Positions 33,771 to 43,268 of a DNA stretch of 49,422 bases are shown here, in pieces. Positions within the stretch are counted from its first letter, which is position 1. Each line of letters starts with the position of its first letter. This stretch comes from an uncultured Pelagibacteraceae bacterium (GTDB taxonomy: Bacteria; Pseudomonadota; Alphaproteobacteria; Pelagibacterales; Pelagibacteraceae), in assembly GCA_902552035.1 (NCBI GenBank), contig CACDFC010000008.1, positions 1 through 49,422 on the forward strand, given 5' to 3'. Below the pieces are notes generated by a model. That model worked only from the letters and a program-made list of their open reading frames with translations, made no database searches and was not told where the DNA came from. Made by a program: the position numbers and the translations under genes.

Positions 33771-34998
33771 ATCTAAAGAACAAATTATAAATTATTTTAT
33801 TTCTGGAAATAAAAACGAACAGCTTATCGGTGTAGAGAATGAAAAGTTTTTATTTAAAACAAATAGTAATAAGAGAGCAGAATATTCCGATTTGTTGAAA
33901 ATTTTTACCATTTTTATCGATAGATTTGATTGGCAACCTATCAAAGAGGACAATAATATCATTGGTTTAAAAAAAAATGGAAAAGCAATTACACTTGAAC
34001 CAGGAAATCAAATTGAGTTATCGGGGGAAAAATTAACAAATATTCATGAAGTTTGCGCTGAATCATATGAGTTTCAAGACAAATTAAATTTAGCCTCTAA
34101 GGAATTAAATTTAACAACATTATCAGTTGGCTATGACCCGTTTTCAAATTTAGATAATATTCCTAATAATCCAAAGAAAAGATACAGAGTAATGACAAAA
34201 GAGATGCCAAGAAATGGTAAATTAAGCTTAGATATGATGTATCTTACAGCAGGTACACAAATCAATATTGATTATAAAAGCGAAGATGATTTTAAAAAAA
34301 AATTTAAAGTAATCTCCTATTTAACACCTTTAAGTATCGGACTATTTTCAAATTCAGCAATCAAGGAGAATAAATTTAGTGGATTTTTATCCTATCGCTC
34401 AAAGGTTTGGCAAAACACGTCAAGAGGTGGTTTGCCTGAAATTTTTTTAAATAATATTTCTTTTGAAATGTATGCAGATTTTATCTTGAACTTTCCACTA
34501 CTATTTCTAAAAAAAAAAAATGAATATTTATTTCCTGAGGGCAAAACCTATTCTGATTTGATTGAAGAGGGTTTAGCAGATGAAAAAAATCTTGAACTTC
34601 ATCTGTCTACAATTTTTACAGAGGTTAGACTAAAAAAATATATAGAGATAAGATCTTTAGATGCATGTGAATGGAATTGCCATTGCGCTGGTCCAGCTTT
34701 TTTTGTGGGCCTTTTATACGGAAATATTGATGAGGTATATCAGATAATTAAGGACTGGAATAAAAATGAAATAATGAATGCATATTTTGAGTCACCAAAA
34801 AAAGGTCTTCAGACAGAAATAAAAGGTAAATCTTTTCTAGAATGGGGAAAGATTTTTTTAGATTTATCAAAAGAAAGTTTATTAAATAGAAATTTCAAAA
34901 ACAAAAATAATAACGACGAAAGTATATTTTTAAAAAACATAGAACAAATAATCAAAGAAAAAAAAACAAAAGCAGAAAAAACAATAGAACAATGTTAA
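33760..34998 (+). CDS. gshA: Glutamate-cysteine ligase, plant/alphaproteobacterial type
   Basis: This 412-aa protein matches the GCS2-type glutamate-cysteine ligase. The N-terminal GVENEKFLF holds the Glu/Mg-binding residues, KAITLEPGNQIELSG is the conserved substrate loop, and LDMMYLTAGTQINIDY and YIEIRSLDAC are later blocks. It makes gamma-glutamylcysteine from glutamate, cysteine and ATP. Being about 40 residues shorter than plant enzymes is usual for alphaproteobacteria. It overlaps the GATase gene by 11 bases and gshB by 7 bases, so the three are strongly coupled. Other gamma-glutamyl ligases of this fold exist, but the presence of gshB supports glutathione synthesis. Confidence 0.85.
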   Translation: MKIESKEQIINYFISGNKNEQLIGVENEKFLFKTNSNKRAEYSDLLKIFTIFIDRFDWQPIKEDNNIIGLKKNGKAITLEPGNQIELSGEKLTNIHEVCAESYEFQDKLNLASKELNLTTLSVGYDPFSNLDNIPNNPKKRYRVMTKEMPRNGKLSLDMMYLTAGTQINIDYKSEDDFKKKFKVISYLTPLSIGLFSNSAIKENKFSGFLSYRSKVWQNTSRGGLPEIFLNNISFEMYADFILNFPLLFLKKKNEYLFPEGKTYSDLIEEGLADEKNLELHLSTIFTEVRLKKYIEIRSLDACEWNCHCAGPAFFVGLLYGNIDEVYQIIKDWNKNEIMNAYFESPKKGLQTEIKGKSFLEWGKIFLDLSKESLLNRNFKNKNNNDESIFLKNIEQIIKEKKTKAEKTIEQC

Positions 34999-35930
34999 AA
35001 AATAAAAAAATAATTGCTATTCAGGGTGATGATATTTCTTCGATTAATGTGAAAACTGATACAACTCTTATGCTTGCGCTAGAAGCTCAGAAAAGAGGAT
35101 ACTCTATTTATTGGTACAAGGTGAGTGATTTAATATTTATAAATGGAAATGTGTTTGCCAATACTAAAATAGTAAAATTTAATGATAACAAGAAAAAATT
35201 TTATAAAGTCATAGGATCAAAATATTTTTGTCTCTCCAATGCTAAATATATACTAATGAGACAAAACCCTCCTTTTAATATGGATTATATAACTGGAACT
35301 TTCTTTTTAAGCTATTTGAATATGAAAACTAAGGTTATAAATAATCCTAATGCTGTGAGAAATGTCTCTGAAAAGTTTTATTCGGCACAATTTCATAAAT
35401 TTATGCCAGATACTATTTTTACCAAAGATATAAAAATAATCACAGAATTTTTAAAAAAAAATAAAAAAATAGTTTTAAAACCGGTTCATGGATATTCAGG
35501 AAAAAATATTCTTTTTTTACAAAAAATGAACTTTAAAAAAGTAGTAAAATTTTTAAGACAACATAGTCATGTTATGGTTCAAAAATTCTTACCATCAATT
35601 AAAAAGGGAGATAAAAGAATTTTTATAATAAATGGAAAAGTAAAAGGATGTATTACAAGAGTTCCATCAAAAAATTCAAATTTATCAAATCTTTCGCAAG
35701 GTGGAAAAGCTATAAAATGTAAACTTACAATTAAAGAGAAAAAAATAGCTACAATAATCGCCAAAAAACTTAAGAAAGACAAAATTTTCTTTGCCGGTAT
35801 AGATTTTATCTCTGGTTATTTAATTGGAGATATAAACGTAACTTCTCCTACAGGTCTCCCTCAATTGAAAGATTTAACAGGAAACAATTTAGCAAAATAT
35901 TTTTGGGATGAAGCAAGAAAATTAAAATAA
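34992..35930 (+). CDS. gshB: Glutathione synthetase (ATP-grasp)
   Basis: This 312-aa protein is a bacterial GshB-like ATP-grasp ligase. Visible blocks are [18 protein letters not shown] near residue 90, [16 protein letters not shown] as the ATP-lid strand, [20 protein letters not shown], and [22 protein letters not shown] for metal and nucleotide. It condenses gamma-glutamylcysteine with glycine to give glutathione. Length and motif order match the family. Its last nine bases overlap the stop of the convergent fhs gene, an example of the very tight packing here. It ends the operon that began with the gpsA-like gene. Confidence 0.87.
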   Translation: MLKNKKIIAIQGDDISSINVKTDTTLMLALEAQKRGYSIYWYKVSDLIFINGNVFANTKIVKFNDNKKKFYKVIGSKYFCLSNAKYILMRQNPPFNMDYITGTFFLSYLNMKTKVINNPNAVRNVSEKFYSAQFHKFMPDTIFTKDIKIITEFLKKNKKIVLKPVHGYSGKNILFLQKMNFKKVVKFLRQHSHVMVQKFLPSIKKGDKRIFIINGKVKGCITRVPSKNSNLSNLSQGGKAIKCKLTIKEKKIATIIAKKLKKDKIFFAGIDFISGYLIGDINVTSPTGLPQLKDLTGNNLAKYFWDEARKLK

Positions 35931-37607
35931 ACCTTCTATTTCACCTTTTGAATTAAGTTTGATACTTTCAGCTGCAGGAACCTTAGGAAGACCAGGCATA
36001 GTATTTATAGCTCCACAAAATACTACTAAAAATTCAGCACCAGACGAAAGTCTTAGTCCTCTTATTTGAACTACGTGATCTTTTGGTGCTCCTTTTAAAT
36101 TTGGATCTGTTGAAAAACTATATTGTGTTTTCGCTATACATATAGGTAAATTTTTAAAACCTAAAGCTTCGTACTCCTTTAGTTGACTTCTAATTTTGCT
36201 ATCTGCAATAACTTCACTGGCTTTATAAAATTCTTTAGCAATTTTTTCTATTTTTTTAAACAAAGGTAATTTATCCTCGTAAAGATACTTAAATTTATTT
36301 TTACCTTTTGAAGATAATTCTACAACTGTTTTAGCCAAATCTTTTGTTCCTTTACCTCCATCTGCCCAATGTGTACATAGATTTGCTTTTACTCCTAAAT
36401 CTTTACAAAAGTCGATAACTGCATTTTCTTCTTTTTTAGTATCATGAATAAACTTATTAATTGCAACAGTTACTGGTAAACCAAATTTTTTCATGTTGTT
36501 TATATGTCTTTCTAAATTTACTAAACCTTTTATAAGTGCAGACATATTTTCTTTCTTCAACTGCTTCTTTTCGATGCCTCCATGCATTTTTAAAGCTCTT
36601 ATGGTCGCAACAATTACGATGCAAGATGGTTTAATTCCTGATTTTCTACATTTAATATCTACAAATTTTTCAGCTCCAAGGTCTGCACCAAATCCAGCTT
36701 CCGTAACTACATAATCAGATAATTTTAATGCTGTTTTTGTAGCAATGATTGAGTTACACCCGTGAGCTATATTTGCAAAAGGTCCCCCATGAATTATTGC
36801 TGGATTGTTTTCTAAAGTTTGTACAACATTTGGTCTTAATGCTCTGTGTAATAATACAGTCATAGGACCTTGAGCTCTTAAATCTTTTGCATAAATTGGT
36901 TTTTTATCTCTTGTGTAACCTATTGTAATATTTCCAATTTTATTTTCTAGTTCTTTTAAATTCTTTGAAAGGCAAAATATTGCCATTATTTCTGAAGCTA
37001 CTGTTATATCAAAACCATCTTGTCTAGGGTATCCATTCGCAACTCCACCTAGGTCAACGACAATTGATCTAAGTGACCGATCATTCATATCCATAACTCT
37101 ATTCCAAACAACTCTTCTAACATCTATATTTAATTTATTTCCCCAGTAAATATGATTGTCTATCAATGCAGATAATAAATTATGTGCTGATGTAATCGCG
37201 TGAAAGTCACCAGTAAAATGTAAATTAATTTGCTCCATTGGAACTACCTGAGAGTATCCTCCTCCTGCGGCACCTCCTTTAACTCCAAAAGATGGTCCCA
37301 GACTAGGCTCTCTAAGACACACAATTGTTTTTTTTCCAATTTTATTCAATCCATCTGCCAATCCAACCGAAACAGTAGTTTTACCTTCTCCAGCTGGCGT
37401 TGGATTAATCGCTGTAACTAAGATTAATTTTCCATCTTTTTTCTTTTTTAGAGTATCTATGTAATCTAAGTTTAATTTAGCTATATGTCTGCCTTGAGGA
37501 CTAAATGCATAAGTTGTATCTGGCACATTAATTTTGGATAAAACATCCTTAATTGGCTTCATTTTTGCTTTTCTAGCTATTTCAATATCTGACTTAACTG
37601 CGCCCAT
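35922..37607 (-). CDS. fhs: Formate-tetrahydrofolate ligase
   Basis: This 561-aa protein has the whole fhs layout: the ATP-binding loop [17 protein letters not shown] (about residues 72-88), [39 protein letters not shown], and [14 protein letters not shown] near 390. It makes 10-formyl-THF from formate, THF and ATP, or runs in reverse to release formate and ATP from C1 units. Next to soxBDAG and the TMAO genes it is placed to handle C1 units from demethylation. Its start has an AGAGGTG site eight bases upstream. It is divergent from soxB across 95 bases, which must hold both promoters. Confidence 0.95.
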   Translation of the reverse strand: MGAVKSDIEIARKAKMKPIKDVLSKINVPDTTYAFSPQGRHIAKLNLDYIDTLKKKKDGKLILVTAINPTPAGEGKTTVSVGLADGLNKIGKKTIVCLREPSLGPSFGVKGGAAGGGYSQVVPMEQINLHFTGDFHAITSAHNLLSALIDNHIYWGNKLNIDVRRVVWNRVMDMNDRSLRSIVVDLGGVANGYPRQDGFDITVASEIMAIFCLSKNLKELENKIGNITIGYTRDKKPIYAKDLRAQGPMTVLLHRALRPNVVQTLENNPAIIHGGPFANIAHGCNSIIATKTALKLSDYVVTEAGFGADLGAEKFVDIKCRKSGIKPSCIVIVATIRALKMHGGIEKKQLKKENMSALIKGLVNLERHINNMKKFGLPVTVAINKFIHDTKKEENAVIDFCKDLGVKANLCTHWADGGKGTKDLAKTVVELSSKGKNKFKYLYEDKLPLFKKIEKIAKEFYKASEVIADSKIRSQLKEYEALGFKNLPICIAKTQYSFSTDPNLKGAPKDHVVQIRGLRLSSGAEFLVVFCGAINTMPGLPKVPAAESIKLNSKGEIEGLF

Positions 37608-37702
37608 TTTGCACCTCTAATAATTCTGTAATTCTCGAGCAGATTTCTATACTTTATTATTTAATAATTAAAGAAATAAATTACACTTAAAAAAAAAATA
37701 TT

Positions 37703-38959
37703 ATGCAAAAATATTCTGTTTTTAGCCTTATAAAAAATGCTTTCTCAAACCATAAAAATTGGGATGTAGCCTGGAAAGATCCATCACCTAAAAGTGAGTA
37801 TGATGTTATTATAATTGGTGGCGGTGGACATGGGTTAGCAACAGCTTATTACTTAGCCAAAGAACATAATATCACCAATGTTGCAATTATTGAAAAAGGT
37901 TGGATAGGCGGAGGAAATGTTGGAAGAAACACAACAATTATAAGATCAAACTATATGCATGATGAAAATGGTTTGTTCAGTGAGTTTGGAATGGACCTTT
38001 GGCGTAAAATGAGCCAGGATTTAAATTATAACGTCATGTTTTCACCAAGAGGAATTATTAATCTTGCACATTCAGACGCTCAAATGAATGCATATTCTAG
38101 AAGAGGAAACTCTATGAGATTAAATGGAATTGATGCAGTTCTTTTAAATAGAGAAGAAATCAAAAAAATTATTCCTATGGCAGACTTTTCTGAAAATGTA
38201 AGGTTCCCTATCTTTGGTGGATTAATGCAACCAAGTGCTGGGACAGCAAGACATGATGCAGTTGCATGGGGTTATGCTCGTCAAGCTGACTCAATGGGTG
38301 TAGACATTATCCAAAATTGTGAAGTGATAGGTTTTGATGTTTCAAATGGGCAAATTAAAGGAATTAGAACATCAAAAGGAAATATAAAAGCAAAAAAAAT
38401 AGGTTTGTGTGTTGCAGGCAGTACTAACATTTTAGCAGAAAAATTGAATATGACACTTCCAATTGAAACACACCTTCTTCAGGCATGTGTTTCAGAACCT
38501 ATTAAACCAATTTTAGATAACGTTGTTACTTTTGGAGCCGGACACTTCTATTGCAGTCAATCTGATAAAGGTGAAATGGTTATGGGTGGTGACTTAGATG
38601 GTTACAATAGTTATTCACAAAGAGGAAATTTGCCAACATTACAACACGTCTTAACTGAAGGTATAGCAATGTTTCCATTTTTAAGTAAATTAAAAATGCT
38701 TAGAACTTGGGGAGGCATTATGGATATGTCTATGGATGGTTCACCCATAATAGATAAAACACATATTAAAGGATTATATTTAAATTGCGGTTGGTGTTAT
38801 GGTGGATTTAAAGCAACTCCTGCATCTGGATGGACTTTTGCACATACCATTGCCCAAGATAGAGTTCATAAATTAAATGCTGGATATAGTTTGAATAGAT
38901 TTAGCACGGGTCATTTAATTGACGAAAAAGGTCTTGGTACTAAAACTTGGATTTCATAA
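37703..38959 (+). CDS. soxB: Sarcosine oxidase beta subunit / N-methylglutamate dehydrogenase subunit
   Basis: This 418-aa FAD protein has the DAO fold: DVIIIGGGGHGLATAYYL (about residues 34-51), then EKGWIGGGNVGRNTTIIRSNY. The C-terminal block GWCYGGFKATPASGWTFAH is typical of the heterotetrameric enzyme's beta subunit. His in ETHLLQACVSEP is where the family's FMN is covalently bound. With the following three genes it forms SoxBDAG, which oxidises sarcosine to glycine and passes the methyl to THF as methylene-THF. N-methylglutamate dehydrogenase (MgdABCD) has the same subunits and is equally plausible next to Mgs. The next ATG follows the stop directly. Confidence 0.9.
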   Translation: MQKYSVFSLIKNAFSNHKNWDVAWKDPSPKSEYDVIIIGGGGHGLATAYYLAKEHNITNVAIIEKGWIGGGNVGRNTTIIRSNYMHDENGLFSEFGMDLWRKMSQDLNYNVMFSPRGIINLAHSDAQMNAYSRRGNSMRLNGIDAVLLNREEIKKIIPMADFSENVRFPIFGGLMQPSAGTARHDAVAWGYARQADSMGVDIIQNCEVIGFDVSNGQIKGIRTSKGNIKAKKIGLCVAGSTNILAEKLNMTLPIETHLLQACVSEPIKPILDNVVTFGAGHFYCSQSDKGEMVMGGDLDGYNSYSQRGNLPTLQHVLTEGIAMFPFLSKLKMLRTWGGIMDMSMDGSPIIDKTHIKGLYLNCGWCYGGFKATPASGWTFAHTIAQDRVHKLNAGYSLNRFSTGHLIDEKGLGTKTWIS

Positions 38960-39226
38960 ATGTTATATATCAAATGCCCATATTGTGGATTAAGATCACA
39001 AAATGAATTTGCGTATGGTGGCGATGCTACAATAAAAAGACCTAATTTAAATCAAGAAGTATCAAATACTGAATGGGATAATTTTGTATATTTAAGAAAA
39101 AGTCCTCGAGGCAGGCATTTAGAATTTTGGCATCATATTTCAGGATGTAGACAATGGATTAAAGTTGATAGAGATACAGCTACTCATGAAATATTTAATA
39201 CTTATAAGGCTAACGAAGAAGTTTAG
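38960..39226 (+). CDS. soxD: Sarcosine oxidase delta subunit (zinc protein)
   Basis: This 88-aa protein has the SoxD zinc site in the expected places: Cys6 and Cys9 in IKCPYCG, His59 and Cys63 in EFWHHISGCRQW. GRHLEFWHH is the family signature. The small subunit supports the interface between the alpha and beta subunits and has no reaction of its own. The start is the base directly after the soxB stop, and soxA starts three bases after its end. Confidence 0.93.
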   Translation: MLYIKCPYCGLRSQNEFAYGGDATIKRPNLNQEVSNTEWDNFVYLRKSPRGRHLEFWHHISGCRQWIKVDRDTATHEIFNTYKANEEV

Positions 39227-39228
39227 AT

Positions 39229-42225
39229 ATGTCACAGAATTATAGATTGGAAAATGTTGGATTAATAAATAGGGAAAAAAAAATTTCTTTTAAATTCAAT
39301 AAGAAAAAATATTACGGTTATGAGGGAGATACTCTTGCATCTGCATTAATTGCAAATGGTGTTCATCTTGTAGGCAGAAGTTTTAAATATCACAGACCTA
39401 GAGGCTTTTTTGGTGCAGGTGTAGACGAGCCTTATGCTATAGTTCAATTATATCGAAATAACGAAACTGACCCCAATGTAAGAGCAACTGAGCAAGAGCT
39501 ATTTGAGGGATTAGAAGCCGAAAGCGTAAATTGTTGGCCAAATGTAAATTTTGATATTGGAGCAATTAATAATTTTCTAAGAATGTTTTTTCCAGCTGGT
39601 TTTTATTATAAAACTTTTATGTGGCCAAGAAGCTTTTGGTATAAAATTTATGAACCAATAATCAGAAAAGCAGCAGGTTTTGGAAAAGCTTCAATTAAAC
39701 ATGACAAAGAAAGATATGAGCACAAGTATGAATATTGTGATATTTTAGTTACTGGATCTGGCCCTTCAGGTTTGGCTAGCGCTTACGCTGCCGCCAAAAA
39801 CGGTGCAAAAGTTATAATAGCAGAGGAAAAATCAAGATACGGAGGAAGCTTATTAACGAGCGATGTTAATATTGGGAATCAATCTGGATTACAGTGGGCT
39901 GAAAAAATTATTACTGAGTTAAAAACAATGCCAAATGTAATTGTTAAAAATAGATCTCAAGTATTTGGTTATTACGATCACAATATGCTGGTAATGTCAG
40001 AGAGAGTAAGTGATCATTTACCAAATACAGAAAAATACACACCTAAACAAAGACTGTGGTATATAAGAGCAAAAGAAGTAGTAATCTCATCTGGTTCGAT
40101 AGAAAGACCTTTGGTATTTGGAAACAATGATACGCCAGGCGTGATGCTTTCTTCAGCAGCAAAAGACTATATTAAATTATATGGTGTTCTACCTGGAAAA
40201 AAACCTATAATTTTTACAAATAATGACAGTGGTTATGAAACAGCAATTGCATTTGAAAAAAATGGAATAGATCCAATTGTATTAGACACAAGAAGAAACC
40301 CAAAGTCAGCTATTATAACTGAAGCACAAAATTTAAATATTAATATAAAATTTTCATATGTAGTAGTCGCAGCCAAAGGATACAAAAAAGTAAGATCAGC
40401 TGATATTGCAGAAATATCAGATGACAAAAAGACTTTAGGAAAAATTGAAAACATCACGTGTGATTGTATTTGTGTTTCAGGTTTTTGGACACCAACAATT
40501 CATCTTGCTTCTCAATCTGGCAATAAGACTGTATTCAAGAAAGAAATAGATGCTTTTATACCGAGTAAACCTAAACAAAATGAAACTACAGTTGGTTCAG
40601 CTAAGGGTATATTTACACTAAAAGAAACACTAAACGATGCTTTTGAAAATGGATTTAATTTATCAAACAAAATTACCAATAAAAACATCAGACAATCTGC
40701 ACCAAGTGTTGTAGAAAAAATAACATCATCACATGATAAATTCTGGTGCGTTCCTCTTCCTAAAGGAAAGAATTATAAAAGATTTTTAGATTTTCAAAAT
40801 GATGTTGCTGTATCAGATATTGAGCTTGCTTTAAGAGAAGGTTTTAGATCTATAGAGCATGTAAAAAGATACACAACTCTTGGAATGGCAACGGATCAAG
40901 GAAAAACAAGTAATTTAAATGGATTACAACTTGTATCTGAAGTAGAAAAAAAAGTAGTACCTCAAGTAGGTCATACTACTTTTAGACCACCCTATACCCC
41001 AGTGACTATTGGAGCAATTGTAGGAAGAGAAATAGGAAAACACTCTAAACCGACTAGAAAATCTCCAATGCATAGTTGGCATGAAAAAAATAATGCTGTT
41101 TTTGTAGATGCAGGTGTTTGGCTAAGACCTAGATATTATAAACAAGGTAATGAAAGTTTATTTCAAGCATCAAAAAGAGAAGCTAAAAATGTAAGACAAA
41201 ATGTAGGATTATGTGACGTTACTACATTAGGAAAAATTGACGTTAAAGGCCCTGACTCTGCTGAATTTTTAAATAGGGTTTATACAAATGCATGGTTAAA
41301 ATTACCAATTGGGAAAGCAAGATATGGAGTGATGTTAAGAGAAGATGGAATTGTTATGGACGATGGAACCACAACTCGTATTTCTGAAAACCACTATCAT
41401 ATGACAACTACGACTGCACAAGCAGCAAATGTTCTTTCTCACCTTGAATACTATTTACAAATAGTTTGGCCAGAATTGAATGTAAATGTTGTTTCTTCAA
41501 CAGAGCAGTGGGCTGGAGCAGCTATAGCTGGTCCAAAATCTAGAAAATTATTAGAAAAACTTTTTCCAGATAAAGATGTCTCAAATGAAGGTTTACCATT
41601 CATGGGTTATACAGAGGGAAATTTTTTTGGATGTAATGCAAGAATATTTCGAATTTCATTTTCAGGTGAATTAGCATATGAAGTAAATGTTGAGTCTAAC
41701 AACGGTTATTTCATGTGGGAAAAAATAATGGAAGTTGGTAAAGAATTTAATATACAACCATATGGAACTGAAGCTTTGTCAACTTTAAGGATTGAAATGG
41801 GACATGTGGCAGGATCCGAATTAGACGGCAGAACAATTCCATTTGATAATTCTTTAGAGGGATTGGTTAGCAAAAAGAAAGATTTTATTGGAAAAAGATC
41901 TTTAGAAAAAACTGCCTATACTGCACCAGATAGGCAAAAGTTGGTTGGTGTTGTACCTCTAGATAAAAAAACGAGTATTCCAGAAGGATCGTATTTAGTA
42001 AAAGATGCTAATGCAAAACTTCCAAATCCTAAATTAGGTCATGTATCAGCATCATGTTGGAGCGTAGAATACGATAACCCATTTTCTTTAGCTATTTTAA
42101 AAGACGGTAAAAACATGATTGGGAAAAAACTTTTTGCTTTATCTCCATTAAAGAACAAGAAAATTCCAGTTAAAATTGTTTCTTCTCATTACGTAGACCC
42201 AGAAGGTAAAAGGGTACGATCATGA
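39229..42225 (+). CDS. soxA: Sarcosine oxidase alpha subunit / N-methylglutamate dehydrogenase subunit
   Basis: This 998-aa protein has the SoxA domain order: an N-terminal ferredoxin-like region with GRSFKYHRPRGFFGAG (about residues 50-65), an NAD-binding Rossmann fold ILVTGSGPSGLASAYAAA near 170, and a C-terminal GcvT-like tetrahydrofolate domain (about 600-998), with NRVYTNAW and FIGKRSLEKT. The THF domain captures the methyl as 5,10-methylene-THF; without THF formaldehyde is released. The normal length for the family is about 965-1000. Its stop overlaps the start of soxG by four bases. The choice between sarcosine and N-methylglutamate substrates cannot be made from sequence alone. Confidence 0.92.
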   Translation: MSQNYRLENVGLINREKKISFKFNKKKYYGYEGDTLASALIANGVHLVGRSFKYHRPRGFFGAGVDEPYAIVQLYRNNETDPNVRATEQELFEGLEAESVNCWPNVNFDIGAINNFLRMFFPAGFYYKTFMWPRSFWYKIYEPIIRKAAGFGKASIKHDKERYEHKYEYCDILVTGSGPSGLASAYAAAKNGAKVIIAEEKSRYGGSLLTSDVNIGNQSGLQWAEKIITELKTMPNVIVKNRSQVFGYYDHNMLVMSERVSDHLPNTEKYTPKQRLWYIRAKEVVISSGSIERPLVFGNNDTPGVMLSSAAKDYIKLYGVLPGKKPIIFTNNDSGYETAIAFEKNGIDPIVLDTRRNPKSAIITEAQNLNINIKFSYVVVAAKGYKKVRSADIAEISDDKKTLGKIENITCDCICVSGFWTPTIHLASQSGNKTVFKKEIDAFIPSKPKQNETTVGSAKGIFTLKETLNDAFENGFNLSNKITNKNIRQSAPSVVEKITSSHDKFWCVPLPKGKNYKRFLDFQNDVAVSDIELALREGFRSIEHVKRYTTLGMATDQGKTSNLNGLQLVSEVEKKVVPQVGHTTFRPPYTPVTIGAIVGREIGKHSKPTRKSPMHSWHEKNNAVFVDAGVWLRPRYYKQGNESLFQASKREAKNVRQNVGLCDVTTLGKIDVKGPDSAEFLNRVYTNAWLKLPIGKARYGVMLREDGIVMDDGTTTRISENHYHMTTTTAQAANVLSHLEYYLQIVWPELNVNVVSSTEQWAGAAIAGPKSRKLLEKLFPDKDVSNEGLPFMGYTEGNFFGCNARIFRISFSGELAYEVNVESNNGYFMWEKIMEVGKEFNIQPYGTEALSTLRIEMGHVAGSELDGRTIPFDNSLEGLVSKKKDFIGKRSLEKTAYTAPDRQKLVGVVPLDKKTSIPEGSYLVKDANAKLPNPKLGHVSASCWSVEYDNPFSLAILKDGKNMIGKKLFALSPLKNKKIPVKIVSSHYVDPEGKRVRS

Positions 42226-42809
42226 TAAAGTTATCACCTCTACATAATATTCATTCAATTGGCTCATATGGAAATTATGAAAATAAAGATGAAAAAAATT
42301 TAATAAAGATTTTAGAAGTAAAAGATTTATTAATTGTTCAATTAGTACAGTATAAAAATTCTTTATTAAAAATAGAAGATTTAGAAATTGATGGTTTAAA
42401 ATTAAATAATCAAGCACTAACAATAACTCACAATAAAAATACTAGAATTTTATGGAACTCTCCTAAAAACTGGCTTTTAATGTCTATAAATAAAGATCTA
42501 ATTAAAAAAATTAATGAAACATTTAAAGAGAGTGACTTTGCAGTTACAGATTTATCCCACTCTAGATCTATAATTGAAATTGAGGGCAGAAATGCTAAAG
42601 AAGTTTTAAAAAAGGGTTGTCCCTTTAACTTCAACACTTTCTCAAAAAATTCTTGCACTAACTCAATTTATAACGGGATATCTTTTAGTGCTGATATGGT
42701 TGAAGAAAATCCTGATAAAATCAGACTTATCACTCTACGAAGTTTTGGTGAATCTTTTTATCATTCTATAACTGATGCTTCCTTAGAGTTTGGTTATAAA
42801 GCAATTTAA
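42222..42809 (+). CDS. soxG: Sarcosine oxidase gamma subunit
   Basis: This 195-aa protein resembles the SoxG subunit, a domain of the GcvT type without catalytic residues that helps close the complex. Visible blocks are TRILWNSPKNWLLMS, DLSHSRSIIEIEGRNAKEVL and RLITLRSFGESFYHSI. It overlaps soxA by four bases (ATGA), so the two are translated together. It converges on the GNAT acetyltransferase three bases later. Identification relies strongly on its place after soxA, since SoxG sequences diverge. Confidence 0.85.
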   Translation: MIKLSPLHNIHSIGSYGNYENKDEKNLIKILEVKDLLIVQLVQYKNSLLKIEDLEIDGLKLNNQALTITHNKNTRILWNSPKNWLLMSINKDLIKKINETFKESDFAVTDLSHSRSIIEIEGRNAKEVLKKGCPFNFNTFSKNSCTNSIYNGISFSADMVEENPDKIRLITLRSFGESFYHSITDASLEFGYKAI

Positions 42810-42812
42810 TAA

Positions 42813-43268
42813 TTATATTTCAAGATCAAAGTAGCAGGAATTAGGATCTTCTTTATAATCAGCAAACGGCCTACAAGTCTTAAAGCCAAATTTTTTAAAT
42901 AATTTTCTAGCAGATTTAAAAAAATCTCCTGCTCCTGTTTCAATACTTAGTCTTTTAATACCTTCATTTTTGGCAACCTCAATCAAGTGAGATATAATTT
43001 TTTCTCCGACTCCTTTTCCTCTAAAATTATCCTCTACTCTTATAGATTTAAACTCCCCATGCTCATCTTCTAAAAATTTTAAAGCAGCACATCCTATTAA
43101 TTGATTGTTATCCCAAAAGCTCCAAAATTTTATACTAGAGTCTTTTAAACCTTTTATATCTAAAACATGACAACTGTCGTCTGGTGATACAGATCTTAGC
43201 TCAATGAAGTGTTTTGTCAGTAAGTGATTTACTTCGACATTATCAAAATTATTTTCTATAACTCTCAT
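42813..43268 (-). CDS. GNAT-family N-acetyltransferase
   Basis: This 151-aa protein has the GNAT fold. The acetyl-CoA pyrophosphate loop is in FRGKGVGEKIISHL (about residues 83-96), preceded by ESFR-like strand EFKSIRVEDN and followed by the core strand RLSIETGAG. The last block is FKKFGFKTCRPFADY. It transfers an acetyl group to an amine or protein of unknown identity. It overlaps purK by four bases on the same strand and ends the purE-purK operon. Nothing in it suggests a role in the sox neighbourhood. Confidence 0.88.
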   Translation of the reverse strand: MRVIENNFDNVEVNHLLTKHFIELRSVSPDDSCHVLDIKGLKDSSIKFWSFWDNNQLIGCAALKFLEDEHGEFKSIRVEDNFRGKGVGEKIISHLIEVAKNEGIKRLSIETGAGDFFKSARKLFKKFGFKTCRPFADYKEDPNSCYFDLEI

